NCBI RefSeq assembly: GCF_900107395.1
Contig: NZ_FNPW01000020.1
Location: 10,029-74,028 of the forward strand
Direction of reading: 5' to 3'
From: Pseudomonas sp. NFIX28
GTDB taxonomy: Bacteria > Pseudomonadota > Gammaproteobacteria > Pseudomonadales > Pseudomonadaceae
Length of the DNA stretch: 64,000 bases
The translations under genes were made by a program, and so were the position numbers. The notes beneath the pieces were generated by a model. That model did not search any database. It saw only the letters and a list, made by a program, of their open reading frames with translations, and was not told the origin of the DNA. The first letter of the stretch is position 1, and the number at the start of each line of letters is the position of its first letter. Below are positions 33,572 through 42,908 of this stretch, piece by piece.

Positions 33572-34513
33572 TTAGCGGAACATCGCGCTGATCGATTCTT
33601 CGTTGCTGATGCGGCGAACCGCTTCGGCAACAACCGGTGCGATATCCAGTTGACGGATACGCGCACAGGCCTGTGCTGCAGCGGACAGCGGGATGGTGTT
33701 AGTCACCACCAGCTCGTCCAGCACGGAATTTTCAATGTTCTCGATTGCTCGACCCGACAGCACAGGGTGTGTGCAGTAGGCAAAGACCTTGGCAGCGCCA
33801 TGCTCTTTCAGGGCCTTGGCCGCGTGGCACAGGGTGCCGGCGGTATCGACCATGTCGTCAACCAGGATACAGGTACGGCCTTCAACGTCACCGATGATAT
33901 GCATCACTTCAGAGTGATTGGCTTTCTCGCGGCGCTTGTCGATGATCCCGAGATCCACGCCCAGGGATTTGGCAACGGCACGTGCACGCACGACGCCACC
34001 AATGTCCGGGGAGACAATCATCAGGTTCTCGAAACGTTGATCTTCGATGTCATCCACCAGGACCGGGGAGCCGTAGATGTTATCTACCGGAATATCGAAG
34101 AAGCCCTGAATCTGGTCAGCATGCAAATCAACCGTGAGAACACGGTCGATGCCGACTACGGTAAGCATGTCAGCGACGACTTTCGCGCTGATAGCCACAC
34201 GTGCGGAACGCGGACGGCGATCCTGACGGGCATAACCAAAGTAAGGAATTACAGCAGTGATTCGAGTCGCTGAGGAACGGCGGAAGGCATCAGCCATCAC
34301 GACGAGTTCCATCAGGTTATCGTTGGTCGGAGCGCAGGTCGGCTGAATAATGAAGACGTCTTTACCGCGGACATTTTCATTGATCTCAGCGGTAATTTCG
34401 CCGTCGGAAAATTTTCCAACAGAGATGTCACCGAGAGGGATATGCAGCTGACGTACGACACGCCGAGCCAGATCGGGGTTAGCGTTCCCCGTAAAGACCA
34501 TCATCTTGGACAC
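33572..34513 (-). CDS. prs: Ribose-phosphate pyrophosphokinase
   Basis: A 313-residue PRPP synthetase, which makes phosphoribosyl pyrophosphate from ribose-5-phosphate and ATP. The catalytic loop is PYFGYARQDRRPRSARVAISAK, and the PRPP-binding loop is CILVDDMVDTAGTLCHAA. The start is the GTG at 34513, giving the known family N-terminus VSKMMVFTGNANPDLARRVV. The tRNA-Gln gene lies 48 bases upstream on the same strand. Confidence 0.97.
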   Translation of the reverse strand: MSKMMVFTGNANPDLARRVVRQLHIPLGDISVGKFSDGEITAEINENVRGKDVFIIQPTCAPTNDNLMELVVMADAFRRSSATRITAVIPYFGYARQDRRPRSARVAISAKVVADMLTVVGIDRVLTVDLHADQIQGFFDIPVDNIYGSPVLVDDIEDQRFENLMIVSPDIGGVVRARAVAKSLGVDLGIIDKRREKANHSEVMHIIGDVEGRTCILVDDMVDTAGTLCHAAKALKEHGAAKVFAYCTHPVLSGRAIENIENSVLDELVVTNTIPLSAAAQACARIRQLDIAPVVAEAVRRISNEESISAMFR

Positions 34514-34561
34514 GCGCAGTACCTGAAGGCTGAGGGTATACCTGGATGAGTATAAGGAAAA

Positions 34562-34636
34562 TGGCAGGGGCGGCTGGATTCGAACCAACGCATGGCAGGA
34601 TCAAAACCTGCTGCCTTACCGCTTGGCGACGCCCCT
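34562..34636 (-). tRNA. tRNA-Gln (anticodon TTG)
   Basis: A 75-base cloverleaf on the minus strand. It starts AGGGGCGTCGCCAAGCGG, has TTTTGAT around the TTG anticodon and GGTTCGAATCC in the T arm, and encodes the terminal CCA at 34562-34564. It sits between ispE and prs, as is usual in Pseudomonas. Confidence 0.95.
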
Positions 34637-34673
34637 GTATCTGTTGCATCAAGTGCCTGGCACTTGGTTCCTT

Positions 34674-35525
34674 TTAGAGCAGACTTTGCAGCTTGCGATG
34701 CAACATCGAAATGTTGCTTCCTTTTGCTACAAACCCTGTAAGGGTCTCTGTAAGAAGGGCCGAGACTTTATCAGCTTCAGCTTTGCTTGGGAAGCCCCCA
34801 AACACACAACTTCCAGTTCCGGTCAGTTTTGCTTCGGTAAATTTACCTAACAAATTCAATGCGTTACGTACATCTGGATAACGCCTTGCAACCACCGGCA
34901 AGCAGTCATTTCTGCTGTTTCCCTTGGGAACGGGGCGCACTTTAATGGGCGGAGTGTCACGTGTCAACAGCGGATCTGAAAAAATTTCTGCTGTACTTAC
35001 AGAGACTTGCGGCACCAGCACGAGATACCACGGCTCCTCGGGATCAACCGGGGTAAGTTTTTCCCCCACGCCCTCGGCGAAAGCCGCGTGCCCGCGCACG
35101 AAAACCGGTACGTCGGCGCCCAGCGAAAGGCCCAGGGTGGCCAGGCGATCTTCGTCCCAGCCCAATTGCCAGAGATGATTCAGGCCCAACAGGGTGGTCG
35201 CCGCGTTGGAGCTGCCGCCGCCAATGCCGCCACCCATGGGCAGGACTTTTTCGATCCAGATATCGATGCCCAGCGGGCAAGCGGATTGTTCCTGGAGTTT
35301 TTTCGCCGCTCGCACGATCAGGTTGCTGTCGTGGGGAACGCCGGCGAATTCCGTATGCAGGCGAATGACGCCGTCGTCGCGAACGGCGAAGGTGATCTCA
35401 TCGCCGTAATCGAGAAATTGAAAGATCGTCTGCAATTCGTGATAGCCGTCTGCACGGCGACCGAGAATGTGCAGCATCAAATTGAGTTTCGCAGGAGAGG
35501 GCAGGGTCAGTTGTGGCGCGCTCAT
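34674..35525 (-). CDS. ispE: 4-(cytidine 5'-diphospho)-2-C-methyl-D-erythritol kinase
   Basis: A 283-residue GHMP kinase of the MEP isoprenoid pathway. The N-terminus LPSPAKLNLMLHILGRRADGYHELQTIFQ and the ATP loop LPMGGGIGGGSSNAATTLLGLN are characteristic. The C-terminal GTGSCVFGGF motif is present. The ATG at 35525 gives the family start and lies two bases after the lolB stop. The gene is AT-richer near its 3' end than its neighbours. Confidence 0.96.
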   Translation of the reverse strand: MSAPQLTLPSPAKLNLMLHILGRRADGYHELQTIFQFLDYGDEITFAVRDDGVIRLHTEFAGVPHDSNLIVRAAKKLQEQSACPLGIDIWIEKVLPMGGGIGGGSSNAATTLLGLNHLWQLGWDEDRLATLGLSLGADVPVFVRGHAAFAEGVGEKLTPVDPEEPWYLVLVPQVSVSTAEIFSDPLLTRDTPPIKVRPVPKGNSRNDCLPVVARRYPDVRNALNLLGKFTEAKLTGTGSCVFGGFPSKAEADKVSALLTETLTGFVAKGSNISMLHRKLQSLL

Positions 35526-35527
35526 GC

Positions 35528-36145
35528 TCACTGCCCCAGCTTGCGTGGTTGCCATTCCTTGATCACCAGCGTGACGTCAAGGTCGCGGCCATGCAGCTTG
35601 ATCCGCTCGGGCAGCCAGTAACCGCTCTGTTGTGCATAACTCAGGTATTCGACCTGCCAGTTGTCCTGTTCGAGATTGGACAGGCGGCTGTCGCCGTCCA
35701 GGGTCAGGCGACTCTTGCTGTCGGGGGCGGGCAGCCCGCGCACCCACCAGGCCAGATGCGAGACCGGCAGGTTCCAGCCCAGCTGTTCTTCGAGCAGGGC
35801 TTCCGGAGTCGGGGCTTCGTAACGTCCCTGGTTGGCGACTTCCAGCGCGACCTTGCCGGGACGTCCGGTCAGGCGGGCGGCGCCGCGACCCAGCGGGCCG
35901 GACAGGCGGATATCGTAGTAATCCTGGCGCTGCAGCCAGAACAGCGTGCCGCTGCCCGAATCCTTGGGCGCGCGAATGCCGATCTTGCCGTTGATCTGCC
36001 AGCCGTCGAGGCCGGCCAACTGCTGTTTGTGTTCGCGCCATAGCGCGGGGCTGCCGTGACCCTCGACAGATTCGCGGCTAGTGAGAGCCGAACAGCCGGC
36101 GAGCAGAGCGATAAAGCTGAAAACGATAAGGTGGCGCAAAAACAT
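35528..36145 (-). CDS. lolB: Outer-membrane lipoprotein LolB
   Basis: A 205-residue LolB, the outer-membrane receptor that takes lipoproteins from LolA. The signal ends with lipobox LLAGC. The body begins GHGSPALWREHKQQLAGLDGWQINGKIGIR, with the GSGTLFWLQRQDYYDIRLSGPLGRGAARL region typical of LolB. It is placed four bases after the TPR lipoprotein gene and before ispE. Confidence 0.95.
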   Translation of the reverse strand: MFLRHLIVFSFIALLAGCSALTSRESVEGHGSPALWREHKQQLAGLDGWQINGKIGIRAPKDSGSGTLFWLQRQDYYDIRLSGPLGRGAARLTGRPGKVALEVANQGRYEAPTPEALLEEQLGWNLPVSHLAWWVRGLPAPDSKSRLTLDGDSRLSNLEQDNWQVEYLSYAQQSGYWLPERIKLHGRDLDVTLVIKEWQPRKLGQ

Positions 36146-36149
36146 AGTC

Positions 36150-37874
36150 TTAGAGAGTCTCTGATCCGGTCAGGCGTTTGATGGTGCTGCGCAGGATTGG
36201 GCTGTCGGGCTGGTCCTTGAGGAACTTGCTCCAGATCTGCCTGGCTTCACGTTGCTTGCCGTTGGCCCAGAGCACTTCGCCCAGGTGCGCGGCGACTTCC
36301 TGGTCGGGGAAGCGTTCCAGTGCCTGGCGCAGCAGGCGTTCGGCTTCCGCCAGGTTACCCAGGCGATAATTCACCCAGCCGAGGCTATCGAGTACCGCCG
36401 GATCGTCCGGGGTCAGCTGATGGGCCTGTTCGATCAGGGCCTTGGCTTCGGCGTAGCGCGTGGTGCGGTCCGACAGGGTGTAGCCGAGGGCGTTCAGCGC
36501 CATGGCGTTGTCCGGCTCGCGCTTGATGATCAGGCGCAGGTCCTTTTCCATCTGGGCCAGGTCGTTGCGCTTCTCGGCCTGCATAGCGCGGGTATAGAGC
36601 AGGTTCACGTCGTCCGGATATTGCTGCAGCGCCTGCTGGAGAATTTTCCAGGCCTTGTCCCCCTGTTTGTTGGCGGACAGGGTTTCGGCTTCGATCAGGT
36701 ATAGCTGGATGGCGTAGTCCGGTTGGGTATCGCGGGCGGCAGCCAGGCGTTTTTCGGCTTCGGCGGTGCGGCCGTTGTTCATCAGGATGTCGGCCTGGCG
36801 CAATTGCGCCGGCAGATAGTCGTTGCCCGGTCCGACCTGGCCGTATTCGGCCAGCGCGCCCTGTGGATCGTTAAGCTCTTCGGCGATGCGCCCCAGGTTC
36901 AGGTGGGCCGAATCGACGTGGCTTTCCCGGGCGATCAGGTCTTCCAGGTAGCCCTTGGCCTCTTCCCAGTCCTTGGCTTCCAGGCAGACCAGCGCCAGGG
37001 AGTAACGCAGCTCGTCGTCTTCCGGATATTGCTGGACCAGGCTGGAGAACTGGGCCTTGGCATCGTCCATGCGATCCTGCTCGACCAGCATGCGTGCGTA
37101 AGTCAGGCGCAGGCGCTTGTCGTCCGGGTATTTGCGAATGCTTTTTTCCAGCAGCGGCAGGGCTTCGTCGGCGCGGCTGAGGCTTTGCAGCAGGCGGGCA
37201 CGCAGGAGGATCGGCGCGATTTCGCCTTCTTCCGGTGGGTTCTGCTCCAGCAGCTTCAGGGCTTCGCGGTTGTCGCCGTCCTGTTGCAGCAGCAGTGCCT
37301 TGCCGAATATCAGCTGGCCGTTGTTCGGGTGTTTTTGCAGCAGGCGGTCGAAGCTTTTCATCAGACCGTTGCGGGTGTCCTGGTCGGTATCGGCGGCCGA
37401 CAAGGCGAGGAAGTCGAAATGGGTATCGCCCTTGCCCTGCAGGACTTTCTCCATATAGACCATGGATTCGTCGTAACGCCCGGTGCGGGCCAGCTGGATG
37501 GCGGCGGCGCGCTGGGCTTCCAGGTCATCCGGAGCGTTTTTTGCCCAGATCAGCGCAGTGTCCAGCGCGGCCTGGTCGGCGCCCAGGTATTCGGCGATGC
37601 GGAACGCTCGTTCGGAAATGCCCGGGTCCTGGGTATTGATGGCCTGGGTGACATAGTTGTCCAGGGCAATGTCGAAACGATTGCGTTGGCCAGCCAGCTC
37701 CGCGCTCAGCAGGCTGAAGACCGTGTCTTCGCTGAACGAAGAGTAAACCTTGGGCTTTTCAGGAGCCGGGGTGCTGTCTTCGACCGGCGGTGTACCGTCC
37801 GGTGAAACGGGTGCCAAAGCCTGGCAGCCGCTGAGGAAGACAAAAGCAAGGAGCAACGCGGAAGATCTATTCAT
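36150..37874 (-). CDS. TPR-repeat outer-membrane lipoprotein
   Basis: A 574-residue lipoprotein. The lipobox is LSGC at the end of a 17-residue signal. The rest is built of tandem tetratricopeptide repeats, for instance LNLGRIAEELNDPQGALAEY and LDSLGWVNYRLGNLAEAERLLRQALE. Such proteins act as scaffolds; the specific partner is unknown. The family is conserved beside lolB and hemA in pseudomonads. It is divergent from hemA across about 180 bases containing two GACAAT-type palindromes. Confidence 0.88.
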   Translation of the reverse strand: MNRSSALLLAFVFLSGCQALAPVSPDGTPPVEDSTPAPEKPKVYSSFSEDTVFSLLSAELAGQRNRFDIALDNYVTQAINTQDPGISERAFRIAEYLGADQAALDTALIWAKNAPDDLEAQRAAAIQLARTGRYDESMVYMEKVLQGKGDTHFDFLALSAADTDQDTRNGLMKSFDRLLQKHPNNGQLIFGKALLLQQDGDNREALKLLEQNPPEEGEIAPILLRARLLQSLSRADEALPLLEKSIRKYPDDKRLRLTYARMLVEQDRMDDAKAQFSSLVQQYPEDDELRYSLALVCLEAKDWEEAKGYLEDLIARESHVDSAHLNLGRIAEELNDPQGALAEYGQVGPGNDYLPAQLRQADILMNNGRTAEAEKRLAAARDTQPDYAIQLYLIEAETLSANKQGDKAWKILQQALQQYPDDVNLLYTRAMQAEKRNDLAQMEKDLRLIIKREPDNAMALNALGYTLSDRTTRYAEAKALIEQAHQLTPDDPAVLDSLGWVNYRLGNLAEAERLLRQALERFPDQEVAAHLGEVLWANGKQREARQIWSKFLKDQPDSPILRSTIKRLTGSETL

Positions 37875-37976
37875 ATAGGAAGAAGGACGACTAACCTGCG
37901 GTCGGATCATCATGACACAAGCCTTCGGCCAAACATAACCGAGACTCAGCGGATGCCTTACAGAGGCAGTCTATTG

Positions 37977-38031
37977 GGACAATAGTCGGCAGTGGTTGTT
38001 CTGAATCTTTCGAAGTAGGACAATTGTCGGC
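37977..38031. promoter_or_regulatory. Two copies of GGACAATWGTCGGC upstream of hemA
   Basis: GGACAATAGTCGGC lies at 37977-37990 and GGACAATTGTCGGC at 38018-38031, 41 bases apart. The second contains the perfect palindrome GACAATTGTC, the first a one-base variant. Their position between the TPR lipoprotein start and hemA suggests a regulator acting on one or both promoters. Confidence 0.5.
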
Positions 38032-38056
38032 TTCTCGACATCATCAGCGACCTTGA

Positions 38057-39343
38057 ATGGCCTTCCTCGCACTCGGTATTAACCACAAGACTGCTTCAGT
38101 AGACGTCCGCGAGCGCGTGGCCTTTACCCCTGAGCAGTTGGTTGAGGCCTTGCAGCAGCTCTGCCGCCTCACCGACAGCCGCGAAGCTGCGATCCTCTCC
38201 ACCTGCAATCGCAGTGAACTCTATATAGAACAGGATCACCTTTCGGCGGATATCGTGCTGCGCTGGCTGGCCGAGTACCACCATCTGAGCCTTGAGGACC
38301 TGCGCGCCAGTGCCTATGTGCACGAAGACGATGCGGCCGTTCGTCACATGATGCGTGTCGCTTCGGGGCTGGATTCGCTGGTGCTGGGCGAGCCGCAGAT
38401 CCTCGGGCAGATGAAATCCGCCTACGCCGTGGCGCGTGAGGCCGGAACCATAGGCCCGCTGCTGGGGCGGCTGTTCCAGGCCACTTTCAGCGCTGCCAAG
38501 CAAGTACGCACCGACACCGCCATCGGTGAGAACCCGGTTTCCGTGGCTTTTGCCGCGGTGAGCCTGGCGAAACAGATTTTCAGCGATCTGCAGCGCAGCC
38601 AGGCGCTGCTGATCGGCGCCGGCGAAACCATTACCCTGGTCGCCCGCCACCTGCATGACCTGGGGGTCAAGCGCATCGTGGTCGCCAACCGCACGCTGGA
38701 GCGCGCCAGCACCCTGGCCGAACAGTTTGGAGCCCATGCCGTGCTGCTTTCGGATATTCCTCAGGAGTTGGTGCACAGCGATATCGTCATCAGTTCCACC
38801 GCCAGCCAGTTGCCGATCCTCGGCAAGGGTGCGGTGGAAAGCGCGCTGAAGCTGCGCAAGCACAAGCCGATTTTCATGGTGGATATTGCCGTTCCGCGGG
38901 ATATCGAGCCAGAAGTCGGCGAATTGGACGACGTTTACCTCTATACCGTCGACGATCTCCACGAAGTGGTCGCCGAAAACCTCAAGAGCCGTCAAGGCGC
39001 GGCGCAGGCGGCGGAAGAGCTGGTGAACATCGGCGCCGAAGATTTCATGGTGCGCCTGCGCGAGCTGGCTGCGGTGGATGTGCTCAAGGCGTATCGTCAG
39101 CAGAGCGAACGCCTGCGCGATGAAGAACTGCAAAAGGCCCTGCGCATGCTGAGCAACGGCAGCAGCGCCGAAGACGTCCTGATGCAACTGGCTCGCGGCC
39201 TGACAAACAAATTGCTGCATGCGCCCAGCGTCCAGTTGAAAAAACTGACCGCTGAAGGCCGCCTGGATGCGCTGGCCATGGCCCAGGAACTCTTTGCCCT
39301 CGGTGAGGGCGCTTCGGACTCTTCGGATAAAAAACCGCAATGA
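38057..39343 (+). CDS. hemA: Glutamyl-tRNA reductase
   Basis: A 428-residue GluTR, which reduces glutamyl-tRNA to glutamate-1-semialdehyde, the first step of tetrapyrrole synthesis. The N-terminus MAFLALGINHKTASVDVRERVAF is typical, the catalytic Cys is in ILSTCNRSELYIE, and the NADPH-binding region is LLIGAGETITLVARHL. The long helix and dimerisation domain complete the normal length. The stop overlaps prfA by four bases. Confidence 0.97.
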   Translation: MAFLALGINHKTASVDVRERVAFTPEQLVEALQQLCRLTDSREAAILSTCNRSELYIEQDHLSADIVLRWLAEYHHLSLEDLRASAYVHEDDAAVRHMMRVASGLDSLVLGEPQILGQMKSAYAVAREAGTIGPLLGRLFQATFSAAKQVRTDTAIGENPVSVAFAAVSLAKQIFSDLQRSQALLIGAGETITLVARHLHDLGVKRIVVANRTLERASTLAEQFGAHAVLLSDIPQELVHSDIVISSTASQLPILGKGAVESALKLRKHKPIFMVDIAVPRDIEPEVGELDDVYLYTVDDLHEVVAENLKSRQGAAQAAEELVNIGAEDFMVRLRELAAVDVLKAYRQQSERLRDEELQKALRMLSNGSSAEDVLMQLARGLTNKLLHAPSVQLKKLTAEGRLDALAMAQELFALGEGASDSSDKKPQ

Positions 39344-40422
39344 AAGCGTCACTGCTCAATAAGCTGGATGTGCTCCAGGACCGTTTCGAGGAATTGACCG
39401 CGTTGCTTGGCGACGGCGAGGTCATATCCGATCAGGCCAAGTTCCGCGCCTATTCCAAGGAGTACGCGGAAGTCGAGCCGATCGTCGAGACCTATAAACA
39501 GGTGCTCAAGGTCCAGGCCGACCTCGAGGGCGCGCAGGCGCTGCTCAAGGACAGCGATCCGGACATGCGCGAAATGGCGGTGGAAGAAGTCCGCGAAGCC
39601 AAGGAGCAACTGGTCGAGCTGGAAAGCACGCTGCAACGCATGCTGCTGCCCAAGGACCCGAACGACGGGCGCAACGTGTTCCTGGAAATCCGCGCCGGCA
39701 CCGGTGGCGACGAAGCGGCGATCTTCTCCGGCGACCTGTTCCGCATGTATTCGCGCTATGCCGAGCGGCGTGGCTGGCGGCTGGAGATCCTTTCGGAAAA
39801 CGAGGGCGAGCACGGCGGCTATAAAGAAGTCATCGCCCGGGTCGAAGGCGAGAACGTCTACGGCAAGCTGAAATTCGAATCCGGCGCCCACCGCGTGCAG
39901 CGGGTGCCGGCCACCGAATCCCAAGGCCGCATCCACACCTCGGCCTGCACCGTGGCGGTGCTGCCCGAGCCGGATGAGCAAGAAGCCATCGAGATCAACC
40001 CGGCGGACCTGCGAATCGACACCTATCGCTCCTCGGGCGCCGGTGGCCAGCACGTCAACAAGACCGACTCGGCGATCCGCATTACGCACATTCCGTCGGG
40101 AATCGTGGTCGAGTGCCAGGAAGAGCGTTCCCAGCACAAGAACCGTGCGCGCGCCATGTCCTGGCTGTCGGCAAAGCTCAACGACCAGCAGACCAGTGCC
40201 GCGGCCAATGCGATCGCCAGCGAGCGCAAGCTGCTGGTGGGTTCGGGCGACCGCTCCGAGCGCATCCGCACCTACAACTTTCCCCAGGGCCGGGTGACCG
40301 ATCACCGCGTCAACCTGACCCTCTATTCCCTCGATGAAATCCTCGCCGGTGGCGTCGAGGCGGTGATCGAACCGCTTCTGGCCGAATACCAGGCCGATCA
40401 ACTAGCCGCACTGGGCGAGTAA
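39340..40422 (+). CDS. prfA: Peptide chain release factor 1
   Basis: A 360-residue RF1, which reads UAG and UAA stop codons. The catalytic GGQ is in SSGAGGQHVNKTDSAIR. The stop-codon reading region around HRVQRVPATESQGRIHTSACTVAVLPE contains the PAT-like motif of RF1. Overlap with hemA (ATGA) and a five-base gap to prmC show an operon. Confidence 0.97.
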   Translation: MKASLLNKLDVLQDRFEELTALLGDGEVISDQAKFRAYSKEYAEVEPIVETYKQVLKVQADLEGAQALLKDSDPDMREMAVEEVREAKEQLVELESTLQRMLLPKDPNDGRNVFLEIRAGTGGDEAAIFSGDLFRMYSRYAERRGWRLEILSENEGEHGGYKEVIARVEGENVYGKLKFESGAHRVQRVPATESQGRIHTSACTVAVLPEPDEQEAIEINPADLRIDTYRSSGAGGQHVNKTDSAIRITHIPSGIVVECQEERSQHKNRARAMSWLSAKLNDQQTSAAANAIASERKLLVGSGDRSERIRTYNFPQGRVTDHRVNLTLYSLDEILAGGVEAVIEPLLAEYQADQLAALGE

Positions 40423-40427
40423 ACATA

Positions 40428-41258
40428 ATGACCATCATCGCCAGCCTGCTGCGCGCCGCCCAATTGCCCGACTCGCCAACGGCCCGCCTGGATGCCGAGT
40501 TGCTGCTGGCGGCTGCCCTGGGCAAGCCGCGCAGCTTCCTGCACACCTGGCCCGAGCGAATCGTGCCCAGCGACGCGGCGTTGACCTTCGCCAGTTACCT
40601 GCAGCGGCGCCGTTCGGGCGAGCCTGTGGCTTATATTCTTGGCCAGCAGGGGTTCTGGAAACTCGACCTGGAAGTGGCGCCACACACGCTGATCCCGCGT
40701 CCCGACACTGAGTTGCTGGTGGAGGCGGCGCTGGAACTGCTGCCCGCCACCCCGGCCAAGGTGCTCGACCTGGGCACCGGCAGCGGCGCCATCGCCCTGG
40801 CCCTGGCCAGCGAGCGCCCGGCGTGGCGGGTCACCGCGGTCGACCGGGTGCTGGAAGCCGTGGCCCTGGCCGAGCGCAACCGCCAGCGCCTGCAACTGGA
40901 CAACGTCACGGTGTTGAGCAGCCATTGGTTCAGCGCCCTCCCAGGCGAGCGTTATCGACTGATTATCAGCAACCCGCCCTATATCGCCGCCGCCGACCCG
41001 CACCTGGCGGCCGGCGATGTGCGTTTCGAGCCGGAGAGCGCCCTGGTCGCGGGCAAGGACGGGCTGGACGATCTGCGCCTGATCATCGCGCAGGCGCCAG
41101 AGCACCTCGAGGCTGGCGGCTGGTTGATGCTCGAGCATGGCTACGATCAGGCGCCGGCCGTGCGCGATCTGTTGCTGACCCAGGGCTTTGCCGAGGTGCA
41201 CAGTCGCGTCGACCTGGGCGGTCACGAACGCATCAGCTTAGGAAGCCTGTCGTGCTGA
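40428..41258 (+). CDS. prmC: Release-factor glutamine methyltransferase
   Basis: A 276-residue PrmC, which methylates the glutamine of the GGQ motif in RF1/RF2. The SAM motif is VLDLGTGSGAIALALA and the catalytic NPPY is in LIISNPPYIAA. It is placed right after its substrate gene prfA, and its stop overlaps the moeB start by seven bases. Confidence 0.96.
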   Translation: MTIIASLLRAAQLPDSPTARLDAELLLAAALGKPRSFLHTWPERIVPSDAALTFASYLQRRRSGEPVAYILGQQGFWKLDLEVAPHTLIPRPDTELLVEAALELLPATPAKVLDLGTGSGAIALALASERPAWRVTAVDRVLEAVALAERNRQRLQLDNVTVLSSHWFSALPGERYRLIISNPPYIAAADPHLAAGDVRFEPESALVAGKDGLDDLRLIIAQAPEHLEAGGWLMLEHGYDQAPAVRDLLLTQGFAEVHSRVDLGGHERISLGSLSC

Positions 41259-42007
41259 ACGATCAGGAATTGCTGCGCTACAGCCGGCAGATTCTGTTGC
41301 AGCACGTCGACATCGACGGTCAGTTGCGACTCAAGGCCAGCCGCGTATTGATCGTCGGCCTGGGTGGCTTGGGCGCTCCGGTGGCGCTGTACTTGGCCGC
41401 CGCGGGCGTCGGCGAGCTGCACCTGGCCGACTTCGATACGGTCGACCTGACCAACCTGCAACGCCAGATCATTCACGACACCGACAGCGTCGGCCTGAGC
41501 AAGGTCGATTCGGCGATGCGTCGCCTGTCCGCGATCAATCCCGAGATCCAGCTGGTGCCGCATCGCGCCGCACTGGATATCGACTCCCTGGCGGCGGCCG
41601 TCGCTGCCGTGGACCTGGTGCTCGACTGCACCGACAACTTCTCGACCCGCGAGGCGGTGAACGCCGCCTGCGTCGCCGGCGGCAAGCCGCTGGTCAGTGG
41701 CGCGGCGATTCGCCTGGAAGGGCAACTGTCGGTGTTCGACCCACGGCGCCCCGAAAGCCCGTGCTACCACTGTTTATATGGGCACGGCAGCGAAGCCGAG
41801 CTGACTTGCAGCGAAGCCGGTGTGGTCGGGCCGCTGGTGGGCCTGGTGGGCAGCCTGCAGGCGCTCGAGGCGTTGAAGCTGCTGGTGGGGTTCGGTGAGT
41901 CGTTGGTGGGCCGCCTGTTGTTGATCGATGCCCTGGGCACGCGCTTTCGTGAACTGCGGGTCAAGCGCGACCCGGGCTGCAGCGTCTGTGGAGGCCCGCA
42001 TGCGTGA
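41252..42007 (+). CDS. moeB: Molybdopterin-synthase adenylyltransferase MoeB/ThiF family
   Basis: A 251-residue E1-like enzyme that adenylates the C-terminus of a sulfur carrier. The nucleotide site is RVLIVGLGGLGAPVALYLAAAGVG, followed by DFDTVDLTNLQRQI. Two CxxC pairs bind zinc: CYHC near residue 172 and CSVC near the end. The start is GTG at 41252, overlapping the prmC stop as GTGCTGA. The choice of MoeB over ThiF follows the prmC-moeB-murI context. Confidence 0.9.
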   Translation: MLNDQELLRYSRQILLQHVDIDGQLRLKASRVLIVGLGGLGAPVALYLAAAGVGELHLADFDTVDLTNLQRQIIHDTDSVGLSKVDSAMRRLSAINPEIQLVPHRAALDIDSLAAAVAAVDLVLDCTDNFSTREAVNAACVAGGKPLVSGAAIRLEGQLSVFDPRRPESPCYHCLYGHGSEAELTCSEAGVVGPLVGLVGSLQALEALKLLVGFGESLVGRLLLIDALGTRFRELRVKRDPGCSVCGGPHA

Positions 42008-42791
42008 AGCGCCGATCGGCGTCTTCGATTCCGGCGTCGGCGGCCTGTCGGTGCTGGCGGAGATCCAGCAGCGCCTGCCCCATGAATCGCTGCTGTATGT
42101 GGCCGATTGCGGCAATATTCCCTACGGCGAGAAAACCCCCGAATTTATCCGTCAACGTTGCAGCCTGGTCGCCGGATTTTTCCGCGAGCAGGGTGCCAAG
42201 GCGCTGGTGCTGGCCTGCAACACCGCGACCGTGGCCGCTGTCGCCGACCTGCGTCGGGATTACCCGGACTGGCCTATCATCGGCATGGAGCCTGCGGTCA
42301 AGCCGGCTGCCGCCGCCACCCGCAGTGGCGTGGTCGGCGTGCTGGCCACCACCGGCACCTTGCAGAGTGCCAAATTCGCCGCCTTGCTCGATCGTTTCGC
42401 CACCGACATCAAGGTGATTACCCGGCCATGCCCGGGCCTGGTGGAACGGATCGAAGCCGGTGACCTGCACAGCCCCGCCTTGCGCCAACTGCTGCAGGGG
42501 TATGTCGAGCCGCTGCTGGCGGCCGGCTGTGACACCATCATCCTTGGCTGCACCCACTATCCGTTTCTCAAGCCGCTGCTCAAGTCGATGATCCCTGCGG
42601 ACATCAGTCTGATCGATACCGGGGCCGCGGTTGCTCGCCAGCTGGAGCGCCTGCTGGGCGAACGCGAGTTGCTGGCTGCGGGGCCGGCACGCCAGGCCCG
42701 GTTCTGGACAAGTGGCGATCTGTGTCACTTCAGACATATTCTGCCGTTGCTCTGGAATGAGGCGGGAGCGGTGCAAAGCTTCGTTCTATAA
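42000..42791 (+). CDS. murI: Glutamate racemase
   Basis: A 263-residue racemase making D-glutamate for peptidoglycan. The opening is IGVFDSGVGGLSVLAEIQ. The two catalytic cysteines are in VLACNTATVAAV and ILGCTHYPFLKP. The ATG at 42000 overlaps the moeB stop by eight bases. It is the last gene of the hemA-murI run. Confidence 0.96.
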   Translation: MREAPIGVFDSGVGGLSVLAEIQQRLPHESLLYVADCGNIPYGEKTPEFIRQRCSLVAGFFREQGAKALVLACNTATVAAVADLRRDYPDWPIIGMEPAVKPAAAATRSGVVGVLATTGTLQSAKFAALLDRFATDIKVITRPCPGLVERIEAGDLHSPALRQLLQGYVEPLLAAGCDTIILGCTHYPFLKPLLKSMIPADISLIDTGAAVARQLERLLGERELLAAGPARQARFWTSGDLCHFRHILPLLWNEAGAVQSFVL

Positions 42792-42908
42792 GAAAATCGC
42801 GCAGAAACGGTGATTTAAGCTGAACTTCTGCTCAAGCACAGATTTCTATTAACCTGTTTGCGGAATCTGACAACACCATACAAATCGTTTTTGAAAAGGA
42901 TGTTCCTG

